This document shows positions 11,130-23,689 of a stretch of DNA of 64,000 nt, in pieces; the first letter of the stretch is position 1; the number at the start of each line of letters is the position of its first letter. A program made the translations under genes and the position numbers. This DNA comes from Alitta virens (Eukaryota > Annelida > Polychaeta > Phyllodocida > Nereididae). Below the pieces are notes generated by a model. The model was given only the letters and a program-made list of their open reading frames with translations, did no database searches and was not told the origin of the DNA. The stretch spans positions 7,841,374-7,905,373 of the forward strand of contig OW028580.1 of the NCBI GenBank assembly GCA_932294295.1, given 5' to 3'.

Positions 11130-14100
11130 TTAGTTATTTATACAAACCACCTTATGTTTGGTTTCTTTAGCCATGTCATTTTTATCAGGCAAAAATGGAA
11201 TAAATCTCACAATACTGAATTTACTTAAATATGTAAATAACCGAGAATGGTATGGTGCATAGTCCATTTCCACGATGACCTGAATTTTAGCATCAGTTGG
11301 AGATACTTTTTCCAGATCTGCCATACCTCTTTCTTTGCGAGTACCTGTAAAACAATGTGAAAGTAAAGTGAGTAAGTAAAATTTTATTTCAAGTCTGATA
11401 ATGTCATCAACAATAAAACAAGCGCACAGCATTTGTGTCCGACAGTAACAAATAAGAACAATGAGTATTTACAGATGAAAGATGAATGAAATAAAACTAT
11501 AAGGTACAAAAAAGGCACGTGCAACACTGACACTCAGGTTGCCACTTAAGAACATAACTTCTAAAGTCATTAAAATCCAAAGCCTTAACAGTATCAGGAA
11601 TCTTGTTCCATAACATAGCACCTTGGTAACGCAGTGAATGAAATCCATGTCTTAGAGTATTATACATTGGTTGTCTTAGCATATTGACATTTATAAAATC
11701 GTATAACATATCTTGTACTGCAAATAAATCTTTTGATATTGGCGGACATTTGTTTTGCAAAATCTTGTGAACAGTTAATTTCATAATAATTATTCTTTGT
11801 TTATACACATACAGAGGTGATCTTTTTGCTTTATCTAAAAGTTCCTTATAGGTTGAAGAAAAATCTCTGAGTACACAAATCTTAGAGCACGTTTAAATAA
11901 ATTTTCTAACTTCCGCGCATCTTCTACTTGACAATGATGAGATAATACATTGATTTGCTTAGCTGCTTGGATTAGTAAACCGTAAATCATTGTCAATGGT
12001 GACACCTAATAGTTTAATATTCTTTGTTGGACTAATTATAATTCCATTTACAGTCAGTGTAAGATTTTCATGTTTTCTACCGAGGATCATAAATTGAAAC
12101 TTTTCAGCATTAACTTTCATGCAGTTCTTTTTAAACCAGTCAATGGCAAGTACACAAGCTCTTTCTAAATTAAATTGAACAACATTAATATATCATCAGC
12201 ATAATTATATAACTGACAAAATTTTGCAATAATGATATAAGATCATTTACATAGATGTTGAATAGTACGGGTCCCATAGAACTACCTTGTGGGACACCTC
12301 TATGAATATAAGACCATTCACTGTAACAGCCATTTAGCTTGACTCTCATTAACATATCATATGAATTTAGTTTAGCTAGCATTAGATTATGTGGTATAGA
12401 GTCAAAAGCTCTTGAAAGATCCATGGCTACACAGCCTACAGTCATCTTATTATTAATGGCATATTTCCAATCCTCCACACATTTAGAGATAACATTATTT
12501 GTACATACATCTATAGGCAGAAAGCTCATCAGACAAAGTATCATTGAAGAAAGTCATAAGTTGGTCACATATAATGCTTTCTAGAACTTTAGACATTGCA
12601 GTAAGAACACTCACAGGCCTATAGTTATCAAAACAGAGACACTTTTGCATGTTTACAATGATCAGGAAAACATTCATCATCAATACATCTATTGATTATA
12701 ACCGCCAGTGAAACACTAAGTGCATGGCCACATATTTTAAGAATATGTGCAGGAATCCTGTCATAGCCACAGGCTTTACCAACTTTCAGTTTGTTGATAC
12801 TTTTAAGCACTGTATCACAAGTGACTTTAGAAAATTGAAATTTATTGAAAGTAAAATTGAAAGTAATATTCACTGGTATTTACATATGTAATGTATTAAG
12901 ACTTACTATAGAAGTATCATTTACCTGGAATAATATTGTCTAGTAGAAAGCCCGTTAGCCCAGCAAGTAAAGGTGCATTGGTGCACAGTACCTTTATAAC
13001 TTCATCAATGAAATAAACACCTGAAAATCACATTGATAGGCTCGTTACGACATCTCCCCATTTCAGATAACATTTGATCTAAATTGCATTACCCTATGGG
13101 AAGAAAAGGTACAAGAGGTCACAGACAGTGTAATTATAATAATAACACCATAACAGATAAGTATGTTTGATGATGTCATGTATAGTGTGACTTCATCCAA
13201 GTAAAAATGGTGTGGTGACGTCATCTTATTGCTTTTTTTATGTACTATGGTTGTAGTGCTCCCCTTTTGGCTCTGTTACTTTTTCACCCCATTGCAGTAC
13301 AAATGCCCAGATAGCATGCTACATCATTCTGACACCAGCGCATCGTCGGCCGTTGACGGCCAGTGTGAGAACGATGTTGACCTGAACTGGCATGGTTTCT
13401 GGGGTAGTGAAATGTAAAGCTGATTGTAACCCAAAGCGGCAGTACAAATATGGGCCTCTAGGTTGTTGGTAACATTATGAAATGACAATTTGAAGGATTC
13501 AGAATAGAAAAGATATTCAAATAAAAATGCAGCTGAGCAAAACCTGTTTTCAAAGATTCAGGATAGTCCTTGTAACACATCGGCATGGTGACTCCAAGAA
13601 CAAATGATATCGCCAACACCATTTGGTTTCTTGGTGACTGCAATGACACAAAGCACAGTGTGGGATCATGGTGTCATTTTAGTTTAATGGACTTGTTTGA
13701 TTCTTTGAATGGAAAGCCAAGTAATATCACTTGAAACATAATAAAACATCAAATTATTTGCGTGAAGTTTGTTCTCTCCTACAGATGTCGTTTAATCTAG
13801 TTCTTAACTTTATCACACATCCACAGAACTGTGAAAGAGTAAGAGCTATTCTGCTGTGGCTGGTTGGGTTTCTTTAAAATAATTAATTTGTTTCGTATCT
13901 ATAGCAGTGTAGACAATAAAATAAATTTTTTTTTTATACATTTTCATGTTTGAAACTCGCTTACTGTGATTTTTCAATGTCATATAGCACAAAAACAATT
14001 GCCAAGTTACCTCCATATCGATTTGTTTCAAATTGGAAATTCCTATCGAAAAACACATGCCAAGCCCAACCATCATTGAACCACCCAAGATTGGTTGGGG

Positions 14101-17100
14101 CATAGTTGCCAAGGCTGCTCCAAACTTCCCAAAAATTCCAAAAAGGACAAGAATAGCTGAAGCTATTTGAAAAGATATGCGGCTGGCATTCTGATGAAAG
14201 AAAATGAAAAAAGAACAAGAATACATGTATCCTTATCATTTTGTGCATGAATTTTGCATTTGGTGATTCCTGGGTAGTGAACAAGCCAGAAAAATGGGGG
14301 TGGGTGGATTAGGGCTTTATGTCCTGTATTTCTGCACCTGATGGGCTAACTAGGACCACATTACCATGGAAATCTCTGGGAAAAATATCTTCAGAGGGGA
14401 AAGTTCTTTTGGTAAAACCAAAGAAAATTTATTTTCATATATCTAATTTATCCTGTAATCTGCAAGTCATGGGTTATGTCATTTTCTACTGAACTTAATG
14501 GCCATGCAGGTAAACATTGAATCAGTTTGGCAAGTCGTCTGGGTTGAAACTTTCCTTAGTATAACAAATACAGAGAACTACAGGTGTTAAAGTTAGTTGG
14601 CTCAAGCAAGCATTCACAAGTACAATAAGAAGAGAGACATAAAGAGTTGTCTTGAAGTTTATCTAATAATTTATGTACATTATTGCCTATACAATTTCAT
14701 ATATTGAATTGCATAAGGAAAAGTACCCCAGTATAGCCAATCAATCCCATGACATTGCTGTAAGATGTAGTTGCATGTGCCGCTCCAACTAGACTTGAGA
14801 TGAGACTGCAAACACCTTCTGTCAGAATTCCTCTGTTAATTGCATGTTTGGGCGGTGCTGCCACCTGTAGGAATTATAATTTGAACAACTGACTTGAAAT
14901 GATTCATTTGAAATCACCAGTTAGTGGTGAAATGCTAATTATTAAGAACAAGTAGGACCTATTCCATAGACTACACTGCAGTGAAAGGATTAAACGCACT
15001 TAAAAAATTAAATTGTGTTATTTATCCCAGATATCATGCCAGATCTTTGCGACAACGATCCAACATTGGCTCCGATTGGCCGCCATTGACCGATGTGGAA
15101 CCACTGAGGCATGTCAGATACAAGGATTGACATATGATAGAAAAAAAATTGAAATATGTACAATATATATAGGATAAACACGCCAATAAAGTTGACGTGA
15201 TATACACTGTCATAGGAAATATTCCTCCTTTGCTGTACCTACCAACATAAAATGGAAAGTATACTATATATTGGCTACCATTCACACCATTGTTGCCAGG
15301 GCCCTTGAATGAAACTCTGAACAAGGCTGAATGGCAGGTCCTCCTTTGATAAATTCAAGTGCATGTATTGTAGTGGGCTTCCTAGTATAGAATAACTGAG
15401 AAAGGGAATTAAAAATGTTTAGGACTCACTCAAATAATTAAAGAAAAAAAAAATTCCTCGATTTAAAATTATCTTGAATGCTCCAAAAAGTTTGCAATTC
15501 AGTCCTTCCAGGGCAAAACAGTGATTTTTTTACTTACTTCACAGACTCTAGCAGTAGCATGGTAATCTGAAACACTTTCTAAACACGAAGCAATCACACA
15601 CCCCACAGTACTTAAAGCTGTAACCGCATCAATGGTGATGGGTCCCCACTGTCCTGTTAAAACAAAAAAGAAAACAAAATAAATAAATGATAAAAAAACA
15701 ACATAAATCACTTCTGCAGATATAAACTTTACATGATAATATAAAATCACTATCCATATATACATTTTTTTTTTAGTTGCAAATGTTTTTACCTGGGTAA
15801 GGCACAAAGACCCAAGCAGATAGGGAGAGAACATCAAGCCTTGCATCAGCCCTTGCTTTGTACGCTAGGTGGTCAGGGTCACTCGGAAAAGCGCCAGCTG
15901 CCGTTAAGATTATGCAGAGTATCCACATGACAATTATGGCAAAGAAAACCTGATAGATTAATAAAAGATTGATGAAACATTTATGATATATCCTCTGTCA
16001 ATATAAAATAGAGCAATCAATATTTTTGCATTGAAGTTGAACTCCATGGATTATAGCTAAATTGTGTTTGTCATGAAACTCCATGATTAATAATTCAATC
16101 TCATCCTTCTACTATTGTCTGTCTCAAAGCTACTTCTTTGAAGCTTTGTCACTTCGAACAGCCAGCAGCAGGTGTATCATATTATATTCAATGACATGTT
16201 AACCAAAAGTCATTAATGTATGAGCTAGGTATGGGATAGTTAGACAGGTATGTCTGAGAAGTGCTGAGGCTCGCGGTATTCACCTGCCCTTGAAAAAAGG
16301 AGACCCAGAGCTTTCAGGGGCCCATAATATTGAGCTATGAATTCAGACCATTTTGTGTAAGTTTTAATCCCTTTATCATCTGAAGAAAACAAGTGCCCAT
16401 CAACCCCAAGTCAGCTGCACACTTAAATTTCATACACTGAACTATGAATATATGTCAACATTGTAAAATTGCTACTTACACTAAACAGTTTGAAAACAGG
16501 AATTCTCTGGGCTTTCACTTTGCCGAATGAAAACAAAGGCACTGTAACATTCTTCATGAAAAGTGAGAAAATTATGATCAAGGCCACTGTTCTGAAATAC
16601 AAGTAAGTTGTTTATACACAAATATAGGAATGTATTAGGGATTTGAGACATACATACATCATGCAATGTCTTACCATTCATCGACCTAGGGTACTAGGAT
16701 ATAAACCACAAAAAGAAAAAGCGAAAGTTTTACCTTTTGAATATAGACTATTTTATAGAGGAACAGCTACTACATTTCACTTTCATAACTTTGGACTCCC
16801 TCTGAAACACTCCTTTCCTCCACCTACTTTTTAAAACCTTTGACAGTACAACTACAGTAGATTACAATGGGGTTAAGCTCCCAGTGTGGGCGGGGGGGGG
16901 GGATATTTACCATATAAACCCTTTGGCAAATATGGCATTCCATGCGCTCCTGCCATAGAAAATGTACATTAGTGAGGCAGTATATTTGGGTGGTTTAAGA
17001 AAACAAATCATACATGTATGTAATTTGTAAGAAAAAAAATTGAAGTGGGGCTGGCAAGGAAGCACTATCTACTGATGAATATTTCTATTCTATACCTTTA

Positions 17101-20100
17101 TGACAATCATGAGCACTATCAAAACACAACAATGTATAAATGTAACTAGCACATGCAAACAAGCTTTCTAAGTGTATACAATATGTAGTTATAGAGGCCT
17201 ATCATGCCAGCAGATTAAAAAAAATGTTGGGTTAGTAAACCAAGTGAAACTTTAATGAAACTGCAGCTGGAAATGTAATGATGAACTTCTGTATTTTCAC
17301 CTTTCAAACGCCACAATAAACGCATGACTCACCCAAAACAGAGACCCCATTGGTAATGTGCATTCATGTTGATAGCATCGTAAAACATTATGCCTATGAT
17401 CCCAATCGTAGGAGCAAAAGTCAAGGGTCCAACAAACTTCATTAAGAACCATATAAAACCTGTTGCCCCTAGCAACATGTGAAGGATGGATGCAACTGCG
17501 AAGCTCCCTGAAATCTGGAACATTTACTCAAAAATATGCCATATACAGTACAATAGTTGGAATATGTTAGTATTTTGGATTGCTGCTTTCAGCGTTGCTT
17601 TGTTTCATATTGTACCATATAACTAGTTTCACATTGCAGAATGAACGGATTTGATATTGATTTGACCCTTATGACCAGTAAAATGACACACAAAATGTGT
17701 ACAATACAAGTTACTAATGCATTAGGATAGCTCATGATATGATATATAGTCATGATAGTGATGTTTTCTGGTTGTATCCTGTCTAAATAAAGTTGGTTAT
17801 ACTCCACTTAGACTGTTTTCCTATTGATCTGAGCGGGCAATACCCAACCTAATGTTCGTAAACTCCCTCCTGATTGCAAACTCAACTTGTTTTGCATAAT
17901 AAAGGCAGCTTAAAACCGGACCCAGAAGTATGTCCTTCCAGACGCAGTAGATCGTAAACGTCTATTACAAGATGATTTCCCAATTTTAGACGTCTGTACA
18001 TGGACAGACATGTAGACCTCCAGACAGTCTGGATACCACAAATTTGAGCAAATAGGACCATACAAACATCTGTATCTAGTCCAAATCCAGCCCTTACTAT
18101 CATACTGAAAGGTGGGCAACAGACAGTCAGTATGTATTCCAAGACAAGCTCTTACAGATGGCGTCAGTAGCATCCTGAAAGGAGTGCTTCTTAATCTAAT
18201 ACGTCCATGATCTAATATACATACCTGTAGACATCTGTATATGGTCTATGGGTTATAGTAAAAAAAAACTCTTGCAACATGCTGTTAAGTGCCTGACGCG
18301 TAACTGCAGAGTACATGAAGAGGCTTCAATCTGGTGGCAGACCTTACGAATTAACTTCAACCAATCAAGCTGAATTATTAGTATGTTACCTTGGTCACCA
18401 ATACACATCATTAAACCCAGGTATAGCCATGTCCACATAGGTTGGGGCAGATGATGCACTTTAGTCTACAATACTATAAATGTAGCAAATCCAGATGTCT
18501 GCATGCACATGCTGGAATTTTGAAGAAATACAGATGGTCTGTAAGTGTTGAAATATAAACTACCAGACTACCCTCTAATCCCAGTGAATGGTCTAAAAGT
18601 AGTAACTCTAGACGTCTAGAAGCCTTGGCTTTTGCCAGTCTGTAAGAACAGAAATTTATAAAGTAACAGACGTCTACTCTTGCCCTGTAAAGGCGTCTAC
18701 AGCATCTGTTAAGTGGCAAAAATCGGCCAAGTTTTTATATGAATAAAAGGCATTAAAAACAAAAAATAATAGTCGGGAGTTAACTGACATTTTTGTTGGT
18801 TATATTCCTCTGCCTTTCGGCTTTGGGATATGACCAACAAAAATGTTAGTTAACTCCCCCCTATTCGGGATATAACTAATACCAGCGGTTGAAGACTAAT
18901 AAGACTTTCTATAGAACCATTATTAATAATAACTAAAATTCACAGGTGTTATATCAATAACTTGTCTTGGTTTTGTTGACACAGTACTGGAAGAGAGTTC
19001 ATTGATAATTGACACAGTACTGTGAGAGAGTACATTGATAATTGACACAGTACTGTAAGAGAGTTTATTGATAATTGACACAGTACTGTGAGGGAGTTCA
19101 CTGATAATTGACACAGTACTGTGGCAGCAATATTTGTCAGTTTGTATACTTACTGCTGCTAAGCGTGGCATCCATGGTTTCTCCAAATTTTCCAATGGGC
19201 CATAAGTGTCTGAGCTATTCCCAATTAAACCTAAAAAATAACATTTTAAATTTTGTTATAATTTTTCCATCTCGTACACACAGTTAAGATCTTTATTCAT
19301 CATATATTTTAAGATTAGTCGAATACCTGTGTCATTTACTGGAAATTTCTCTGGGCATTTCCACTGTTCAGACTGGAGCATGGTCATAATGGGGAGAAGA
19401 TAGATAAAAGAACTGCCTTGGACGATTGGTAATCTGAGGATATAAAGAATAAATTGTGGGATAATTGACCTCTTCCTTTTCTCTAAATGCAATTACTGCA
19501 TGCAATATCACTCGAATTCTGAGCGGACATCTTATGAGATCCAACAATATGGCAATATTTGACAACACTGAAATACATCGACAAGTGATTTCTGGTACTG
19601 TCGTATTAATTGTACTAGCCAAATAACTTATTGTTCTAGCTGAATGACTAATGTAAGCTGTGTTCTTAGATTTGTATGCACACAATTTTGCTAAAACAAC
19701 TGACCTCATGCCAAATGTAACTTGCAGAAAAGTGGAAATTCCTGCCATGAAGACACTTGTGTTGATCAATTGGGATAACACCAAGTTATTGTCATCAGCA
19801 CACACTAACGGGTATATCATATATGCTACTCCAATGGGTCCTGATATTATTGACAAGATTACCTGAAATGAAAATTCCATCATGTTGTTATTTTTGCACA
19901 ATGTTACTTTTTAATCTGCACACGGTTATAAATTTATTAAATTCAGTATAAAAAACCATTTTATTGTCACTTCAATTCTTTATCGGAAATACCCCAGCGC
20001 GTGTTGTTTTAAAAGTTTTAATTGTCATTATTGTTTTCAATTTAATATAGAGATTCTTCTATATCACAGATGTGCTGCTATGAGGATACTGATAAACATT

Positions 20101-23100
20101 TGTGAACCATAGAGTAAAATAGGAATTAGCAAAGTTTTAGTTCCTGAAATTTAAAAAATCCTATAGTAAGCGGATAAGAGATTCCGTATGATTTAAAAGG
20201 GAGGTGGGGAGGGCCTAGCTCAGTGGTATTGCACTGGACTTCCAACCACTGAGCCCCTAATCCGCCCACCACCATGCATGATTGAAACATCTATTGATAA
20301 CTACTATTTTAGTTCAACTGTAAAATAATTTATAAGCATAGCAGTGATATTGGCTTGAACATGATAAAAACTTATCGGTGTGTCTTCTGAAATAGTACTC
20401 CTAGCAATAATTGGGCATTGCTCATTTATTGACATCAGCCACTCAGATTAACCTGTTAGAAATCACCAGCAAATCAGATCATCCATTCGAGATCACCAAC
20501 CAGTCGTATCATCAGTTTGAGATCACTGGTGTGGTGGTGTGTCAATAACTTGCCTTCTTTTTATGATACTTTCAACAAGCTACCAGTGCTGTCAGTTAGT
20601 TCCTTTATGATTGACAAAGCACAGTGGAAGCAGCCATTGACAGAACATATTATTGGCTCAAGGTCGTTAGTGTGTATAAATTATGGCCCTCAAGTGTAGG
20701 CAATGTATCGATAAACAATAAATTTACGATATCTAGTGGCAAGGCCAGGGAGGTCATATAGGAGCCTATCTCTAAATAAATATTATTTTTAAACAATGAA
20801 CATTGTTACGATTTAACCTTGTTTAGTTTTGTGCTTTTTCAACAAGTATCCACTTCAGCAAAATTTTATCTGTACGAAGTTGATGCATTGAGGTTATGTA
20901 TATACAAATTATGAGGAATATGAATGGTCAAAAACTATAAACACATTCTTTACTTTTAAAAGAAAAGGATCCTTTTATCACACAATTATTACAAACCAGA
21001 TGGAAAACTGATTATGACCTTCACGTACTGATATGCTTTATTGTACTTTCTGTATTTTATGTTTGTATTCATTACCTGAACATAAATTCAATAAAATTCC
21101 CAATGCTCTAATTAATTAACAGTAATTTTGTTGCCATTACAATGAATCAGTAGCAATTAATATGGATTAAATAATATCTTGGTCAAACAATTGTAGAAAT
21201 TATTCATTTAAGTGAGCATATTGTGTCGCAAAAATGTCGAGTGATGTCATACTTTCTATTATTTGGTTTACAGTTAAAATCAATAATGGAATATTGGACT
21301 CTCAGAACATGAAATAACTGATAAGTGTTTCCAGGAAAGTAAATCTAAATGATCTAAATGTCAATATTATGGCAAACCCAAACCATCTTTCACAGGTGTG
21401 CGACACTTATGGTTTGAAACGAATTGTGAAGAAACCAACTTGTTATAATAGTCGAGATAACCCATCTCTTTTAGATGTTATCATCACCAACTGTTCTAAA
21501 TCAGTAGCAGAAACCATCAACCTACCTTTACGTATCAGTGATTTTCATAACTATATAAGTGCAGCAGTTAAAATTACTTGTCCTTCCAATGAACCTAAAC
21601 TAATTCACTAGTTATTATAACAATGACCTCACAAATGCTCCCTTTCAAGTATCTCAGATATTTGATGATGTAGATGATCAACTATGCATATATGGTTTCA
21701 TAACACTTTATTATCGGATATCATAGACAAGCTAATCAACTTCCTTATATGAATGATAATGTAAGGAAAGCTATAAATGTAAAGGCAGCTCTTAGAAGGA
21801 AATACAATAAAGTTGGAAGCCAAGAAAATTTGCAAAAATTCTAACAGCAAAGAAACAAAGTCAACAAACTAAAGAGACTCTCCCTGAAAAAGTAATTTGA
21901 TGACAAATGTAACACATTTGGGAAATTGTAAAACCTTTCATGACAAATGAAATATAATCTAGCCATCGAACTATACCACCATAATTATGAAAATGGAACT
22001 CTGAACAGTAACCAATCTGATGTCAGTACTTTGATGTAACATATTTAACAAGTACTTCATTAATGAACCTGAAAATGTAAACAAAATCTCAGCGGATCAG
22101 GTAAACTATAAAGACAAACCAAGCATCAAACTCAGAAATTATCATGCAAACACCAATCAACAGTTTAACCCACAAATCCCAAACAGTTACTGAAAAGAAA
22201 CTTCACAGTCTGACACGTATGGTAAACAACACTCCTGTAATTTTTCTAACCATAATAAAAGAGCAGAGGTATCCCACTATTTAAGAAATGTGACCAGCTG
22301 TCAAAGGAAAAGTACAGGCCCCTTATCATTCTCAAATCAACCAAATATTTACAAATGATATGAGAAATTACACATAATGTTTTTAGACGATTGTCTAAAG
22401 TTTGCACTTTTAAAACAATCTTGTCCAAACATCTGAAGTCAATATCTGGTAAGGGTTTCTGATTAAAAAAAAAGAAGTAATTTTTACAACACTATTTTAC
22501 ACTACTAACGATGGCAGGATATTTTGATAAAAAATTTAAATCTCTCAATGTTGCTGTTAAATATTTATAACTACTTCAGCTGAACTTAAAATGACCTCCT
22601 ATGACTTTTCAGGTGCATTTGCACCAATATTTGTCTTATATATCTATAGCATAACATAGCACAAATTAACAAGGGGGTCAGCAGTAAAAGTTACAACAAG
22701 CCCCTTAAATGTTTTTGTTCATTGTATCAGATAGTCTTTTGTAACATTTCATGTGCATTTTGACATAAGAGTCAAACACTGCACTTAACAAATCTAATGA
22801 GCAATGATGCCAAACCATTGCAAGGCTTCAAACAGGAAAAATGGCAACCGAAATTGCTGATGAGTTGGGAATATTGAAGAATGTCATTAGCAGTTTGTAA
22901 CAGAGTGGCAAGACACCAAGAACCTGGAAGGGTGCTTAACTGGTTTAAAGGAATGTCCTGTTGGCTCCATAATGAGCATACATACAGTTAGTTTCATAAA
23001 AGCTGTAGTGACCTAAACCTGACTGTGATCTAAACATGCTAAAGCCAGCTGCCTCTGTCCACTTCTATAGCAAATATTCGGCTGACATTTATCACCAGAA

Positions 23101-23446
23101 AAGTGTAAACATTGGCAAATGTAAGAAATTAATGTAATATATCATAAATATGTACTTTTAGATCCGGTTTTGAGTAGCCAGCAATGACAGCTTTGGCTAG
23201 GCTCAATTTGACGAGCCGTTTTTAATGACACTGTACATCATACCTGTATTTACTTGTGGGGTTTCCACTTTGTGAAATAATCCAAACTGTCAACCTTACC
23301 TGTAGGGCAAGAGCAATCGCAATGTACCAAGGTGGGCTGTCTTCTATTCCATATGCCAAAGATTTTGGTTTTTCTTGAAAGTCCTGAATTTCTTGTTCCA
23401 CCATCTCAACCACCTCCTCTTTTACATTCATTTCTTCTCTGTCCAT
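11130..23446 (-). CDS. SLC23-family nucleobase/ascorbate transporter, complete 13-exon gene
   Basis: Coding exons in transcript order: 23446-23300, 19862-19705, 19433-19327, 19230-19154, 17514-17333, 16591-16480, 15949-15793, 15653-15538, 14864-14727, 14190-14011, 13637-13544, 13020-12925, 11344-11130. They total 1779 nt, or 592 residues plus stop, close to vertebrate SLC23A1 (about 600). All junctions are GT-AG and phases agree. The start ATG (23446) has A at -3 and G at +4. The N-terminus is acidic and cytosolic, followed by GIEDSPPWYIAIALALQ as in SVCT proteins. A long loop with QWKCPEKF holds sequons NDT and NSS, where ascorbate transporters have their glycosylated loop. Later landmarks are VGPLTFAPTIGIIG, LESVSDYHATAR, KHAINRGILTEG, FGAALATMPQPILGG and FIPFLPDKN. 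The NAT motif reads SNVMGLIGYTG, as divergent as in the plus-strand copy. ATTAAA lies about 90 nt after the stop (11041-11036). Earlier 5' non-coding exons are possible. The substrate is not predictable. Confidence 0.92.
11497..12880 (-). pseudogene. Non-LTR retrotransposon (LINE) reverse transcriptase remnant in last SLC23 intron
   Basis: Three broken frames on the minus strand form one reverse transcriptase. Segments in order: KVGKACGYDRIPAHILK and FPDHCKHAKV (about 12873-12640), NYRPVSVLTAMSKVLE (about 12620), DLSRAFDSIPHNL (motif A), HRGVPQGSSMGPVLF (motif B), then YADD-coding bases (about 12207-12196) lying in a shifted frame. The C-terminal part near 11808-11500 (LRYQGAMLWNKIPDTVK) is the usual tail of CR1/Jockey-type LINEs. 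Frameshifts and stops make it inactive. It sits in intron 12 of the minus-strand transporter in the same orientation as that gene. Confidence 0.85.
13308..13405. repeat. Short foldback element
   Basis: CCCAGATAGCATGCT at the left and GGCATGGTTTCTGGG at the right are imperfect inverted ends, with GGCCGTTGACGGCC near the centre. Related ends occur at 15029, 26247, 44290 and 51103. Lies in an intron of the minus-strand SLC23 gene. Confidence 0.5.
14290..14372 (-). mobile_element. SINE 3' body fragment
   Basis: GGGTGGATTAGGGCTTTATG, CTGTATTTCTGCACCTGATG and GGGCTAACTAGG match, inverted, the body of the element at 63592-63775 and the minus-strand copy at 37243-37405. The head is missing. Intron of the minus-strand SLC23 gene. 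Confidence 0.6.
17805..18888. repeat. Dispersed repeat split by an 860-bp insertion
   Basis: 17805-17908 matches 6671-6775 (CACTTAGACTGTTTTCCTAT ... AATAAAGGCA) and 18771-18888 matches 6803-6902 (GTTAACT, CAACAAAAATGTTAGTTAAC, CTATTCGGGATATAACTAAT). The 17909-18770 block between them is absent from the 6.7-kb copy. It contains many AGACGTCT / CAGACGTCT palindromes (about 17990, 18610, 18668). Lies in an intron of the minus-strand SLC23 gene. Confidence 0.65.
18976..19124. repeat. 33-bp minisatellite, about 4.5 copies
   Basis: The unit starts TTGACACAGTACTGTGAGAG and ends TTGATAA; period is 33 bases. It lies 30 bases downstream of exon 19230-19154 in transcript sense. Because 33 is a multiple of three, the exon's frame remains open through the donor and into an 11-residue repeat (STVSIINELSH-like). 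Confidence 0.9.
20205..20275 (+). mobile_element. tRNA-like SINE head
   Basis: GGGCCTAGCTCAGTGGTATT then GGACTTCCAACCACTGAGCC resembles a tRNA 5' half with box A (TAGCTCAGTGG) and the GGGCTTCCAACCACTG phrase also found in the SINE at 63592. Box B is not well kept. Lies in the first SLC23 intron. Confidence 0.45.
20280..21339. other. Intronic sequence without recognisable genes
   Basis: A+T-rich part of the large first intron of the minus-strand SLC23 gene. No exon or clear repeat structure was recognised apart from short GATCAC-type direct repeats near 20460-20530. Confidence 0.5.
21340..22250 (+). pseudogene. Non-LTR retrotransposon endonuclease/linker remnant
   Basis: The frame at 21369-21611 reads LSQVCDTYGLKRIVKKPT, then SLLDVIITN and RISDFHNYI, which is the C-terminal end of a LINE AP-endonuclease (catalytic SDH changed to SDF). 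Downstream bases in shifting frames encode LPYMNDNVRKAI, LRRKYNK and QRNKVNKLKRLS, the usual linker between endonuclease and reverse transcriptase. Many stops are present. It lies in the first intron of the minus-strand SLC23 gene, in opposite orientation. Confidence 0.72.
22798..22942 (+). pseudogene. Tc1-like transposase N-terminal relic
   Basis: The frame reads QGFKQEKMATEIADELGILKNVISSL, a stop, then QSGKTPRTWKG. This resembles the first helix-turn-helix of Tc1 transposases (EIA..LG....T/VIS, then TG/SGK). Only this piece is preserved. It lies in the first intron of the minus-strand SLC23 gene. Confidence 0.4.
22985..23220. repeat. Dispersed repeat shared with 9.4-10.1 kb
   Basis: CAGTTAGTTTCATAAA, GCTAAAGCCAGCTG, CTCAATTTGACGAGCC and similar phrases also occur at 9385-9540 and 9958-10070. 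In the latter copy about 400 bases intervene between the two blocks. It lies directly downstream of the first coding exon of the minus-strand SLC23 gene. Confidence 0.55.
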
Positions 23447-23689
23447 TTCCGTTCTTCAAGTTCATTCACATGAGTACAATAAGCAAAGAGCAATAAAAGA
23501 TAATGTTTAAATTTTATCTAGCTCCCTGGGAAAATCTGGCAATGCACCACATTTAGATATCCTTGTAGGTCACAATAGTCATAGTCAACGAGATTAAACC
23601 AATACTGGGAAAAGGTTATTATCAAGAGCCTGCAGATTCATAAAGCAAAAAAATAAAAATAAAATAAAACATGATAGATGGATTGATTG

